From assembly GCA_017462825.1 (NCBI GenBank), contig JAFTQI010000007.1:55342-119341 (forward strand): 64,000 nucleotides of DNA. The letters run 5' to 3'. The notes under the pieces are model-generated. The model was not told the origin of the DNA, ran no database searches, and saw only the letters and a list, made by a program, of their open reading frames with translations. Every line of letters starts with the position of its first letter. Positions within the stretch are counted from its first letter, which is position 1. The stretch comes from Clostridia bacterium. GTDB taxonomy: Bacteria > Bacillota_A > Clostridia > Christensenellales > Borkfalkiaceae. This document shows positions 8,698-17,814 of the stretch, in pieces. The position numbers and the translations under genes are program-made.

Positions 8698-9227
8698 ATT
8701 TCCATCACCTCCTAAAAGCCGCTTTCATCTCCCGACTACTCGCCGCTGTAAATTTTATAACGTAATTATTTATTTTTGCCGACCAAACGCACCTGCCAAC
8801 GCGCTGCCCAACCAATTTTGAAGCCGTCGCGTGCAAGTACAACCTAGCTTTTACAAACCACCCTCTCACACCATCGCACGTTTCATGGAAAACGCCTATA
8901 CAGTAGTAAGACTGTGCTCAACTTTCAGTTGCTCAACTTCACAGCCGATTCGCTCGGTCGACGGGGCTATTATTACATTGATTTCCAAATTTTTCAAGTG
9001 GTCACTGCCATTTTTTTGATGAAAAATCCGAACATTTGTTCGTGTTTTAATCGTTTGCACAAATTAAATATGACATATATACGCCTATTTTTATTTAAAA
9101 AAAGGGGAAATGCGCCAATTTCTCCAAAAAAAGCAACAAAAAACCCGAACAGCTCAAAAGAAATCCGAACGCGGCGCGTAAGCCCCTTGTTTTCATTTTT
9201 TCCTTTAGGAAACTTTCCTGCAAACTA
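8698..9227. other. Gene-poor stretch between regulator and large exported protein
   Basis: About 530 bp with no convincing gene on either strand; open frames here are low complexity and lack ribosome sites. It holds a perfect SOS box (9029-9042), a direct repeat of GCTCAACTT near 8915-8940, a possible plus-strand promoter TTGCAC-17-TATACG starting at 9055, and a small hairpin near 9105-9126 that overlaps a 25-codon open frame of doubtful value. It is a candidate place for a phage/host junction. Confidence 0.5.
9029..9042. promoter_or_regulatory. SOS box (LexA operator)
   Basis: CGAACATTTGTTCG is a perfect match to the Gram-positive LexA site CGAAC-N4-GTTCG. It is not next to a standard SOS gene: the regulator gene (minus) starts 330 bp away and the large exported protein (plus) 220 bp away. 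The sequence match is clear; which promoter it controls is not. Confidence 0.6.
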
Positions 9228-9256
9228 TTGCATTTCCCGTAAAAAGATGATATAAT
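9228..9256 (+). promoter_or_regulatory. Sigma-A promoter directly before the 785-residue gene
   Basis: TTGCAT, 17-bp spacer, TATAAT. The predicted transcription start (about 9262-9264) is only two to four bases before the ATG at 9266, which would make the mRNA leaderless. Confidence 0.75.
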
Positions 9257-9265
9257 AGTTTGCGT

Positions 9266-11623
9266 ATGGGTAAAATTTCGCGTAAAACTTTATGCGCTTT
9301 GGCGCTCACCGCTCTGTGTGCAATGGGAGCGGGGGTTTTGCTTGCGGAAAATCCGCGTGAAGCAAAGGTGTCAGCCGCCGCCCAAACGGCAGAGCAAACG
9401 ACGCTTGTTGCGCCGAATAGCTACGAGCAGTATTTGGAGCTTACCCATAACGCAAGCGTAAAGGTTTCCGACGTCGCCGTCACGGAAAATTTCACGGCAG
9501 TCGCGAACGATAAAACGATTTTCGTTTACAACCGCAAGCAGGGCGTTTACACGCAGTATTCCCACCCTGAAAAGGTGACGAAGCTACAATTTTCGGAGGA
9601 AGAAACGCTGTATTTTCTCGATTCGGCGATGCAGCTTTATTCGCTCGAACCCAAGAGCTTAACGGCAACGCGCTTGGATTTTTCTTGCAATACTTTCTAT
9701 ATTGCAGGTCAAAAACTCTTTTTCACGGCGATTTCGGGAGATATTGCAAAAATTTCGGTCACCGATTTGCTCAATCCCGACGTTTATGCGCCGCCGATTC
9801 AAGACCACCTGCTTTCCAAGCCCGCCATCACCTACTGGGAAAACGAGCTTTACTATACGGACGCAGGCAAATACCTTTATAAAATCGACCCTACCGACCC
9901 CGCCAACACAAACACCTTTCTTGCGGCGTTCCCGTCGGAAATTGTTTCCATGGCGATCAGCGAAAACGTACTCACGTGCGCCGATCTTGCGGGCGGTTTT
10001 TATTCCTACAATTTAGCGGACTTCTTCGGCAACGAGGACGCGGGCAAAGCCACACCGATTTTCACCGAGCAAAACGGTTATTCCTCGCTCACGCTTTGGG
10101 AAGACTTTGTCTACGTCGTACAAGAAGACTCCGTTCGTCAATACTCCTTGCAAGCGCATGCCTTCACCGACTATGAAATCGGCAGTACTTCCCCTTCCGC
10201 GCACCGCTTAAACGGAGCGACGGAAACGGTTCTTGCAGGGGACAAGCTTCTCATTGCCGACGCAGGCAACCGCCGTATTTCCGTGTACAACACGGCAACG
10301 GAAACCTTTGAAACCCCCATTTCTTCGTTTCTTACCCCCCTCTATCTCGCCTCCAACGGCGAAACGGCGGTCGTGGCAAACGGCGAAACGGCGATCGTAT
10401 ATAGTTTAGCAACGGAAAATTATGGCGCGGAGCTTACGGTTTTGGACGATTTCAGCGGTACGCTTATGGGCGCGGCTTGCGTTTTTGACACCTATTATTT
10501 CATTACCGAAGGCAACTATTGCTACGCCGCGTCAAAGAAAACCGCTTGGACGGTGCAAGAAACGAAAAAGAGCACGGCGCGCTATGCCAAGCTTCTCACC
10601 TCGGACGCTTACGGAAATTTATACGTAGGCAGCGGCACGAGTATTTTCCGCTACACGGAAGAAGAATTCCTTTCGCCCATGGCAGAGGGCGAGCGCGTGA
10701 CGGACGAGCTCCCCGGATACACGAAGAAAATTTCCGTAGACTATAACGGCAGCGTGTACGCATTGAACGGTAATTCGATTGTAAAAATCGGCGGCGAAAG
10801 CTACGATTTTTCTGCCCCGCTCGTTTATACGGAAAACGCAAATTTAGTCTCTTTCACTTTTGGCGTGGAAGAAAACGCGACCTATCTGCTTTATGCGGAA
10901 AACTATTTAGCCAAGACGACCGCGCTCGAGCTTCCCACGGTCAAAACGATTCCCGTAGGCACTGCGGCCGAGGAAATTTTCAGCCGTCAAAGCGCGAACG
11001 TCGAGCTTATCCGCAGCCAACCGAACGCATTAGCGGTAGAATTTGACATTTTCTCGCTGCAAAGCGCGGACTATTTCCCTTACGCGGGCTATTCCCGTTG
11101 GGAAACGCCCGTAACGGCGCTTAAATTAGGCGAAACAGAGCAATATAACGTCGTGGCGGTTTATGATAATACCGCACGGAAATACACCACCCATTTGCTC
11201 GTAAAATCCGATTGCGATTTACTTCCCGCGGAAGAATACCGCACGGACTATCCCGAAGCAAAGACGGGCTGGGTTTCCAGCGGCGTGACCCTTTATAAAT
11301 TCCCCTACCTTACTCAGCTTTTGACGGTGACGGATATTCCCCGCGGCGCACAGGTAAGCGTTTTGGGTGAAATCGAACAGCTTGATTATCCCTATTATTT
11401 TGTGCGCTACGTAGACGAAAAGGGCGTAGAACATTGCGGGTACGTACCGCAGGCGCATATAGCAAATTTTGACGGCAGACCGCCGCAATCCACACAATCC
11501 ACGCTCGGGGATACGAAGTCGGACAAAGACGATATTTGGCGGTTTACGTATCTTCTTCTCGGTTGCGGCGCGATTTGTATTCTCGTGGATTATTTGATTA
11601 TTCGCAAAAAACCGAAAGACTAA
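9266..11623 (+). CDS. Large exported beta-propeller/SH3 protein with C-terminal TM anchor, unknown function
   Basis: About 785 residues. An N-terminal signal peptide (TLCALALTALCAMGAGVLLA) is followed by about 600 residues of repeating beta strands with NHL/YncE-like propeller turns (DKLLIADAGNRRISVYN is an NHL-type blade). Then come an SH3-like domain (residues about 665-735, YKFPYLTQLLTVTDIPRGA) and one TM helix near the end (YLLLGCGAICILVDYLII) with a basic tail. It is probably a cell-surface sensor or scaffold. There is no ribosome site between the promoter and the start. TTG at 9260 is an upstream in-frame alternative. The function is not recognised. Confidence 0.65.
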   Translation: MGKISRKTLCALALTALCAMGAGVLLAENPREAKVSAAAQTAEQTTLVAPNSYEQYLELTHNASVKVSDVAVTENFTAVANDKTIFVYNRKQGVYTQYSHPEKVTKLQFSEEETLYFLDSAMQLYSLEPKSLTATRLDFSCNTFYIAGQKLFFTAISGDIAKISVTDLLNPDVYAPPIQDHLLSKPAITYWENELYYTDAGKYLYKIDPTDPANTNTFLAAFPSEIVSMAISENVLTCADLAGGFYSYNLADFFGNEDAGKATPIFTEQNGYSSLTLWEDFVYVVQEDSVRQYSLQAHAFTDYEIGSTSPSAHRLNGATETVLAGDKLLIADAGNRRISVYNTATETFETPISSFLTPLYLASNGETAVVANGETAIVYSLATENYGAELTVLDDFSGTLMGAACVFDTYYFITEGNYCYAASKKTAWTVQETKKSTARYAKLLTSDAYGNLYVGSGTSIFRYTEEEFLSPMAEGERVTDELPGYTKKISVDYNGSVYALNGNSIVKIGGESYDFSAPLVYTENANLVSFTFGVEENATYLLYAENYLAKTTALELPTVKTIPVGTAAEEIFSRQSANVELIRSQPNALAVEFDIFSLQSADYFPYAGYSRWETPVTALKLGETEQYNVVAVYDNTARKYTTHLLVKSDCDLLPAEEYRTDYPEAKTGWVSSGVTLYKFPYLTQLLTVTDIPRGAQVSVLGEIEQLDYPYYFVRYVDEKGVEHCGYVPQAHIANFDGRPPQSTQSTLGDTKSDKDDIWRFTYLLLGCGAICILVDYLIIRKKPKD

Positions 11624-11689
11624 CGGCGCAGTGTTACGCATAGCCCGTCAACACATTTTTTAGAGTATTGAAAAAGGAGGTAGAGATTT

Positions 11690-13354
11690 ATGGAAAAAGA
11701 AATCTTGGAATTTTTGACCGCGCAAGATTACGAAAACGCGGCAGCCCTTGCAAACAAATATACGCCCGAAGACCTCGCCGCCTTTTTAAACAGCTTGGAA
11801 AACGAGGCACTCATTCCTTTTTGCCGCGAGCTTGACAGCGAGCTTTTAGCAGACACCCTTTTGCTTTTAGATAGCGACCTGCAGGAAAGCATTATCGGCG
11901 GTCTTCGTGACGACGAACTTGAAAAGGTCATGGACGAAATGTCCGTTGACGACACCGTTGACATCATTGAGGACATGCCCCAAGAAATCGTGCGCCGTAT
12001 CGCGGAAACGGACGAAATTTTGATGCTTTTATCCGACCGCAATTACGCGGTCTTAAAGCCTTTGCTTTCGTCCATGAACGCGACCGACCTTGCCGAAGTC
12101 TTTGAAGAAACGGAAACGGATTCTCAGCTTTTGGTGCTTTTCCGTATCCTACCCAAAGACCTTGCCGCGGAAACATTCGTCGAGATGGACAGCGACGTCA
12201 AGGAACGCCTTATCCATAAACTGAGCGATAGAGAATTTAAAGCGGTCTTGGACGAGCTTTTCTTAGACGATACGGTCGACTTAATCGAAGAAATGCCCGC
12301 AAACGTTGTGCGCCGTGTGTTAGCGCAAAGCGACAGCGAAACCCGCGCTTCCATCAACGAGATTTTGAAATATCCCAAGGACAGCGCAGGCAGCATTATG
12401 ACGATTGAATACGTTTCCCTGCGCCCGACGATGACGGTAGACGAAGCGTTCGAGCGGATTCGCCGTACGGCAATCGACAAGGAAACGATTTACACCTGCT
12501 ACGTTGTAGATGAAACGAATAAAATTTTAGGGCTTGTCACGGCGAAAACGTTGATGCTCTCGCCCAAAAACGCACTCATTTCCGACGTTATGGAAGAAAA
12601 CGTTATCTATGCCTACACGATAGACGATAAGGAAGAAGTGGCGCGTACCATTTCCGATTACGGTTTCTTAGCGCTCCCGATTGTGGATAGAGAAATGCGG
12701 CTCGTGGGTATCGTTACCGTCGACGACGCAATGGACGTCATTGAAGAAGAAAACACTGAAGATATTGCGAAGATGGCAGCTATGGCGCCGACGGACAAAC
12801 CCTATTTAAAAACGGGGGCGTTCAGTCTTTGGAAAAACCGCGTACTTTGGCTGATTATCCTTATGCTCGGCTCTACGTTCACGGCAATTATTTTAAACAA
12901 CTACGAAGCGCAGCTTTCCACTTGCTTGGTCGCTTGCGTACCTATGATTATGGGTACGGGTGGTAACTCAGGTTCGCAAGCGTCCGTTACGGTCATTCGC
13001 GCTCTTTCGCTCGGCGAAATCGAGACGAAAGACGTGGGCAAAGTCGTGCTAAAGGAATTCCTCGTTTCCCTCTTGCTCGGCGTAACCCTCGCCGTCGTCT
13101 GTTTCGCAAAACTCATTCTTATCGACAAAATGATGCTTGGCGTGACTGACTACACAAACAAAGTTTGCTTGGTCGTTTCCCTTGCTCTTTTCTGCACGGT
13201 CATCGTAGCAAAGCTCGTTGGTGCGATTTTGCCTATCTTGGCAAAGATTTGTCGGCTTGACCCTGCGGTCGTTGCAAACCCGTTCATTACGACGATTGTA
13301 GACGCCGTTTCGGTCATTTTATTCTGCTATTTATCCATCGGCATTTTAGCGTAA
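11690..13354 (+). CDS. mgtE: Magnesium transporter MgtE with duplicated N domain
   Basis: 554 residues against about 450 for typical MgtE. Residues 8-106 and 112-213 are two copies of the superhelical N domain that align along their whole length (LDSDLQESIIGGLRDDELEK against MDSDVKERLIHKLSDREFKA; DDTVDIIEDMP against DDTVDLIEEMP). Two CBS domains follow (about 235-365), then five TM helices with the pore motif GTGGNSGSQ near residue 422. MgtE is a Mg2+-gated channel whose N and CBS domains sense cytoplasmic Mg2+. It has a strong ribosome site (AAGGAGG), and no M-box riboswitch fits in the 66-bp upstream gap. Confidence 0.92.
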   Translation: MEKEILEFLTAQDYENAAALANKYTPEDLAAFLNSLENEALIPFCRELDSELLADTLLLLDSDLQESIIGGLRDDELEKVMDEMSVDDTVDIIEDMPQEIVRRIAETDEILMLLSDRNYAVLKPLLSSMNATDLAEVFEETETDSQLLVLFRILPKDLAAETFVEMDSDVKERLIHKLSDREFKAVLDELFLDDTVDLIEEMPANVVRRVLAQSDSETRASINEILKYPKDSAGSIMTIEYVSLRPTMTVDEAFERIRRTAIDKETIYTCYVVDETNKILGLVTAKTLMLSPKNALISDVMEENVIYAYTIDDKEEVARTISDYGFLALPIVDREMRLVGIVTVDDAMDVIEEENTEDIAKMAAMAPTDKPYLKTGAFSLWKNRVLWLIILMLGSTFTAIILNNYEAQLSTCLVACVPMIMGTGGNSGSQASVTVIRALSLGEIETKDVGKVVLKEFLVSLLLGVTLAVVCFAKLILIDKMMLGVTDYTNKVCLVVSLALFCTVIVAKLVGAILPILAKICRLDPAVVANPFITTIVDAVSVILFCYLSIGILA

Positions 13355-13371
13355 TGGAATTCAATCAAAAA

Positions 13372-13402
13372 AAGGCTTCGGCGCGTTGCGCCGAAGCCTT
13401 TT
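13372..13402. terminator. Bidirectional terminator between mgtE and cysK
   Basis: 13-bp stem AAGGCTTCGGCGC / GCGCCGAAGCCTT with a GTT loop, A-rich on the left and T-rich on the right, between convergent genes. Confidence 0.88.
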
Positions 13403-13415
13403 AATTATATTCTTC

Positions 13416-14324
13416 TTACAAAACCGATTCGTATCTATCCCCACTCTCGGGTAATATTGTCACAATATTTTTTCCTGCGTTTTCGGGGCAATTTGCGACT
13501 TTTAACGCCGCGGCAACCGCCGCGCCCGAGGAAATTCCCACCGATAAGTTTTCCTCTCTTTTTATACGGCGTGCCGTTTCAAACGCTTCTTCGTCCGTCA
13601 CCGTCACAACCTCGTCGTATACGCTTCTATCCAGCACCTTCGGCACGAAATTCGCGCCGATGCCTTGAATACCGTGCGCCCCTGCATAGCCTTTTGAGAG
13701 CAAAGGCGAAGCACTCGGCTCGACCGCAATCACACGAATATTTCCATTCTTCTCTTTTAAATATTTCCCCACGCCCGTGAGCGTACCGCCCGTACCGACG
13801 CACGAAACAAAAATATCGATTTTCCCCTGCGTTTGCTTCCAAATTTCAGGACCAGTCGTTTCATAATGCGCCGCCCAACAAACGGGATTATTAAACTGAT
13901 CGGCAAGGATTGCATTCGGGGTATTTTTCAAAAGCTCAAGCGCCTTTTCCACCGCGCCCGACATACCTTTCTTTCCGTCGGTAAGCAGCACTTCGCCCCC
14001 CTGCGCCTTAATCATTTCTTGGCGTTCTACACTCATCGTATCGGGCATAACGATTTTCGCTTGATAGCCGCGCAAACGGCAGCAAAGCGCAAGCCCTATC
14101 CCCGTGTTTCCCGAGGTCGCTTCAATCACCGCGCCTCCCTTTTTTAAAGCGCCTTTTTTTTCGGCGTCGTCCAAAATCGCTTGCGCCACTCTGTCCTTGA
14201 TAGAACCGCCAAGGTTCTCCCCCTCCACCTTCGCAAAAAGGTGAAACGTAGGGATATTTTTATTCCCGTCCTTTGCGATTTTTTTTAATTCTATAAGCGG
14301 CGTATTGCCTATACTTTTTTCCAT
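13416..14324 (-). CDS. cysK: Cysteine synthase (O-acetylserine sulfhydrylase)
   Basis: About 302 residues. PLP-dependent beta-family enzyme making cysteine from O-acetylserine and sulfide. It shows the PLP lysine motif GGSIKDR, the substrate loop EATSGNTGIG, the phosphate loop CVGTGGTLTG and the C-terminal SSGAA. I chose the ATG at 14324 because GGAGAG lies just before it and it follows the HAD stop by one base; an upstream in-frame start at 14366 would overlap that gene. It is the last gene of the operon starting with radC. Confidence 0.92.
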   Translation of the reverse strand: MEKSIGNTPLIELKKIAKDGNKNIPTFHLFAKVEGENLGGSIKDRVAQAILDDAEKKGALKKGGAVIEATSGNTGIGLALCCRLRGYQAKIVMPDTMSVERQEMIKAQGGEVLLTDGKKGMSGAVEKALELLKNTPNAILADQFNNPVCWAAHYETTGPEIWKQTQGKIDIFVSCVGTGGTLTGVGKYLKEKNGNIRVIAVEPSASPLLSKGYAGAHGIQGIGANFVPKVLDRSVYDEVVTVTDEEAFETARRIKREENLSVGISSGAAVAAALKVANCPENAGKNIVTILPESGDRYESVL

Positions 14325-14325
14325 A

Positions 14326-14976
14326 TCACTCTCCGCAAAACCGCAAAATTTCTTTCGGTTCGTCAATCAAAATCCTCGCGCCGTTTTCCACTAAAAATTC
14401 CCTGTCTTTAAAGCCCCACGTCACCGAAATACAGTCCACGCCAGCGTTTCTCGCCGTTTGAATATCCACCTCCGAATCCCCAACGTACACCGTAGTTTCT
14501 TTTGTCGCTTGTAATTCGTCAAGCACCGCAAACAGCGAATCGGGCGCAGGCTTTTTACGAATTCCGCCCGCTTCGTTTTCCCCAACCGCCGACTGCAAAT
14601 AGCCTTGGAAATATTCTTCCGCCAAAAGCTTAACGGCAAAATCGGGTTTATTAGAAAGCACGGCAGTCTTTACACCCCGCTTTTTCAGTTCTCGCAATAC
14701 TTCCGCCACGCCGACGTAAGGTTTCGTCCTATCCTTACAATGCGCCGAATAATACGTCTTAAACGCCGCGAGCAATTTCTCGAAAAGTTCTTGCGACGCC
14801 GCTCCCGCCGCGCGTTCTATCAGCTTCGCTACGCCGTTGCCTACAAACGAACGTACTTCTTCTCGCGTGCGGGGCATTAAGCCGTATTCATGGAGCGCTA
14901 CGTTCACCGCCGCGTGCAAATCGTCGAGCGTATCGAGCAGCGTACCGTCTAAATCAAAAATAACCGTTTCGTACAT
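14326..14976 (-). CDS. HAD-family phosphatase, phosphoglycolate phosphatase-like
   Basis: 216 residues. It has the HAD motif I DLDGTLLDT near the N terminus, motif II as VLSNKP, the lysine of motif III in GIRKKPAPD, and motif IV VGDSEVDI. The alpha-helical cap follows motif I (C1 type), as in Gph/PpaX/beta-phosphoglucomutase relatives. The substrate cannot be read from sequence. It is translationally close to cysK (one base apart) and 25 bp from the response regulator. Confidence 0.85.
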   Translation of the reverse strand: MYETVIFDLDGTLLDTLDDLHAAVNVALHEYGLMPRTREEVRSFVGNGVAKLIERAAGAASQELFEKLLAAFKTYYSAHCKDRTKPYVGVAEVLRELKKRGVKTAVLSNKPDFAVKLLAEEYFQGYLQSAVGENEAGGIRKKPAPDSLFAVLDELQATKETTVYVGDSEVDIQTARNAGVDCISVTWGFKDREFLVENGARILIDEPKEILRFCGE

Positions 14977-15001
14977 GGTAGCTTCATTTTCCTTTTTACT
15001 C

Positions 15002-15646
15002 TTATAAAACGCCGCGAATCGCTTCGACTGCGGCAGCGCGATTCTCCGTCTTAGTTTTTTCGTAAATAGACGAAACGTAGTTTCTAGTCGTCCCCTCCGA
15101 AAGTTTCAATGCCGCGGAAATTTGACGGTTGGTAAACCCCTCGTACATCATAAGCGCGATTTCCACTTCGCGGTCGGAAAGCCCGAAAGTGCGCGTGAGT
15201 TTGATTTCTCTATCCGCCGCAACGTGCCTTGCCGCGTCCGCGATTCTACGCGCGATCTTCGCGGGCAAAATCGTATCCCCTGCGTGCGCGTTTTTCACCG
15301 CGTCAATGAGCATGTTACCGCTTAAGTCTTTCAGTAAGTAACCGCTTGCGCCGTTATTGATGGCGTTGAGAATATAATCGCTATCGTCAAAGGTCGTCAA
15401 AATGACCACCTTGACGTCAGGATATTCCGCTTTGATGCGCTGGGTCGCGACCACGCCGTTCATATTCGGCATACGGATATCGAGCAACACCACGTCGGGG
15501 GTGTTTTCCGCGATTTTTTCGAGCGCGTCGAACCCGTCCGCCGCCGTGCCGATAACCGAAAGCTCAGAGTCAGTCGAAAGCACGTTACCGATTTCTTCCG
15601 CAAGCTCTTTTTGGTCGTCTACAACGAGTACTTTAATTTTTTCCAT
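15002..15646 (-). CDS. NarL/FixJ-type response regulator
   Basis: 214 residues. The receiver domain has phospho-acceptor Asp56 (DVVLLDIRMP), acidic pair DD near residues 10-11, and Lys in the GYLLKD motif. The C-terminal LuxR-type HTH (LSDREVEIALMMYEGFTNRQ) binds DNA. It starts 4 bp after the stop of the histidine kinase gene, its evident partner. The target is unknown and could include its own operon. Confidence 0.92.
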   Translation of the reverse strand: MEKIKVLVVDDQKELAEEIGNVLSTDSELSVIGTAADGFDALEKIAENTPDVVLLDIRMPNMNGVVATQRIKAEYPDVKVVILTTFDDSDYILNAINNGASGYLLKDLSGNMLIDAVKNAHAGDTILPAKIARRIADAARHVAADREIKLTRTFGLSDREVEIALMMYEGFTNRQISAALKLSEGTTRNYVSSIYEKTKTENRAAAVEAIRGVL

Positions 15647-15650
15647 ACGA

Positions 15651-16970
15651 TTACTCCTTTATTTCCTGCGGCAGGGTGAGGCGCAATTCAAAGCCTTCTC
15701 CGTCCTCGCTGATAAACTCAACTTGGCCGCCGAGCGATTTGGCGCGCTCCTGCAAGCTCGAAAGTCCAAAGCCGAGCGCAAAGTCTTCCTTTTCCACACC
15801 CTTGCCGTTGTCGGAGAGCAAGAACTGCAATTTCCCGTCTTCTTCTTTAAACTCAAACCAAAACGCCGTCGCACCGCCGTGGCGTAAACCGTTCGAGATT
15901 CCTTCCTTGAGAGTGTTGCACAAAAAACGGTGTTTCGTCTCGGACACGGTGGCTTCGTCAATGGAGGAACGAATGATAATCCCCGTACCGTCCGTCGATT
16001 CGTGAATGATGGAAAGGAGCGCGTCTTTTAAAGTCAAGTCCCCCATTCTACCCGAGAGCAGATGTACGCTGTCACGCAGTTCTTCTAAGGCGTGTTTTGC
16101 CTGCAAATTCGCTGCGATAAGCTTGTTTTTCGCTTCCTCGGGGTTGCTATCGAGTATCCGCTTCGCCGCTTCCGTTTGCATAATAACGGTGGTGATAGAA
16201 TGCCCCGCTGTATCGTGAATGTCCTTGGCGATACGTTGGCGTTCTTCCAAGGCGGATACCTCCGCTACGACCGCGTAGGCTTTTTCGAGCTCCTTTTTAC
16301 TTTCGTCAAGCTCGGTCAAAGCGCGGTCAAGCCGCAAAAACTGGCGGTAGAACGCAAGTGCGATTTGCACGAGCAGGAAATGGATACTCAGCGTTACAAT
16401 CGCGCCGAGCGATTCTTGTAAAATAACGATAAGCTCGACTTGGTGACCGAGCCGCACCGCCGCTCGCGCCCCGTAAATCACTGCGTACAAGGGCACGGAA
16501 AGACAAAAAAGCCAAATAGAAAACTTGGCTTTGTCGGACGCCAAATAAAAACCCGTTAAAATCAAGACGTAGATAATCAGCGCGTAGTTACCGCTCGCAA
16601 AAAATACGAACCCACAGGCAAGCAAAGCGTCGAGCACGTAGAATACCGTCTTTTTCCTTTGCTCGTGAATTGCGAAAAGCTTGAGGGCAACGGAAATGGA
16701 CAAGATTACGCCCAACCCGGTGAATAAGGTTAAGCCCCACCATTTTCCTTCGCGCAAAGCGACGTCTAGCTGTTGCAAGACAATCAGCGCTTCTACAAAA
16801 AGCAGGGTCGTAAAAATAATCCATTTTCCGAAGAAGATAAACTGCGCTTCGTTGCGGAAATCATACTTCCCAAACAACCGCACGAAATAGGCGCGAAAGC
16901 CCTTTTCGTCCGATTTTTTATTTGTTCCGTTCTCGTGCGCGGGCGGGGATTGTTTTGTCTTTCGACTCAT
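15651..16970 (-). CDS. Membrane sensor histidine kinase (HisKA_3/NarX-DesK type)
   Basis: 439 residues. Residues 45-210 hold about six TM helices with little outside the membrane, so it likely senses the membrane or a bound ligand within it. The coiled linker is followed by the phospho-acceptor motif AKDIHDTAGH (His252). The ATPase domain has the N box (LKEGISNGLRHGG), G1 SDNGKG and G2 GFGLSSL. The start overlaps the radC stop as ATGA. It pairs with the regulator downstream. Confidence 0.9.
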   Translation of the reverse strand: MSRKTKQSPPAHENGTNKKSDEKGFRAYFVRLFGKYDFRNEAQFIFFGKWIIFTTLLFVEALIVLQQLDVALREGKWWGLTLFTGLGVILSISVALKLFAIHEQRKKTVFYVLDALLACGFVFFASGNYALIIYVLILTGFYLASDKAKFSIWLFCLSVPLYAVIYGARAAVRLGHQVELIVILQESLGAIVTLSIHFLLVQIALAFYRQFLRLDRALTELDESKKELEKAYAVVAEVSALEERQRIAKDIHDTAGHSITTVIMQTEAAKRILDSNPEEAKNKLIAANLQAKHALEELRDSVHLLSGRMGDLTLKDALLSIIHESTDGTGIIIRSSIDEATVSETKHRFLCNTLKEGISNGLRHGGATAFWFEFKEEDGKLQFLLSDNGKGVEKEDFALGFGLSSLQERAKSLGGQVEFISEDGEGFELRLTLPQEIKE

Positions 16971-17695
16971 ACCTGTCCCCCTTGTTTGTCATTTTTTATA
17001 AGGGAATCCACGGAATAATTCTCGCTGAATTCTTTCATTCTACCGCTTATATAATAGCTATAAACGCCACTCGGTGCGACAACCAAATGGTCGCATAAAA
17101 GCACGTTATGACAACTACACAGCATTTGGCATTTGCGCGTTGTCAAATCGTCCGTTTCCGACGGCTGCGCGCGGCCTATCGGATGATTATGCACGAGCAC
17201 AATCCCCACCGTATCCTTGTCTAAAAAGGCGTGAGAAATTTGTTCGGGCAATAAGCTAACGTTAAAGGCGGTTTCGCCGTCAATCCGCCTGCAACGAACG
17301 ACTTCCCCTTTTTTATTCAGGGAATACACCTCCGCAATTTCTTCCTTTTCTTGGGAGAGTTTGCCGTAAATATACGGAATAAACCGCGCGCTTTCAAACG
17401 CGCCTTCGTAATCGGAATAGGGCAACGTGTGTACCTTTTCGCAAAGCTTGCCTATCAAAGACAAAAACGCGGCGGTTTGCAAGCCGACTCCTTCCACCCT
17501 ACAAAGTTCTTCCACTGACGCGCTGAAAATCGCGCGAACCGTGCCAAATTCTTTTAATAATTTATGCGCAATCCCGTTCGTGTTTTTTCTCGGAATGGCG
17601 TAAAAAAGCAGCATTTCCAGTTCTTCGTGGGTAAAAAGCATGCCGCTGTCCAGCCTCTCCATCAGGCGTTTTCTATGTCCGTCGTGCAACCCCAT
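16967..17695 (-). CDS. radC: RadC/JAB-domain protein (DUF2466)
   Basis: 242 residues. The N-terminal helix-hairpin-helix-like section (GTVRAIFSASVEELCRVEGVG) is followed by the JAB/MPN metal site HNHPIGRAQPSETD with a distant Glu, so the metallo-isopeptidase-like fold is intact. The family was once linked to DNA repair, but that role is doubtful. Here it opens an operon with a two-component system, a HAD phosphatase and cysK, an odd set for a repair gene. It has a weak ribosome site (AAGGGG). Confidence 0.88.
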   Translation of the reverse strand: MGLHDGHRKRLMERLDSGMLFTHEELEMLLFYAIPRKNTNGIAHKLLKEFGTVRAIFSASVEELCRVEGVGLQTAAFLSLIGKLCEKVHTLPYSDYEGAFESARFIPYIYGKLSQEKEEIAEVYSLNKKGEVVRCRRIDGETAFNVSLLPEQISHAFLDKDTVGIVLVHNHPIGRAQPSETDDLTTRKCQMLCSCHNVLLCDHLVVAPSGVYSYYISGRMKEFSENYSVDSLIKNDKQGGQV

Positions 17696-17735
17696 AGACG
17701 TAGTTCCCCTTTTTCATTCATAATAATTCGAATTT

Positions 17736-17764
17736 ATTGTAGCATACTTTTCTATAAATGTCAA
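17736..17764 (-). promoter_or_regulatory. Sigma-A promoter of the radC-cysK operon
   Basis: TTGACA, 17-bp spacer, TACAAT on the minus strand, about 40 bp before radC. Confidence 0.8.
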
Positions 17765-17814
17765 AGCAAGGCTTTGAAAAAAAATATTTTTTTACGTTGT
17801 GCCCTATTATTTTG

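Noticed and set aside
8914..9255. 113-codon plus-strand open frame in the gene-poor stretch
   Set aside because: No ribosome site, rare-residue-rich and low-complexity translation, and it runs through the SOS box and the next promoter.
11624..11689. Mg2+ riboswitch (M-box) before mgtE
   Set aside because: Only 66 bp lie between the genes, too short for an M-box, and no conserved box is seen.
14970..14986. GTACATGGTAGC at the start of the HAD gene resembling the palindrome family
   Set aside because: Lacks the TCAACGC left flank and the right half-site; it is simply the start codon region.
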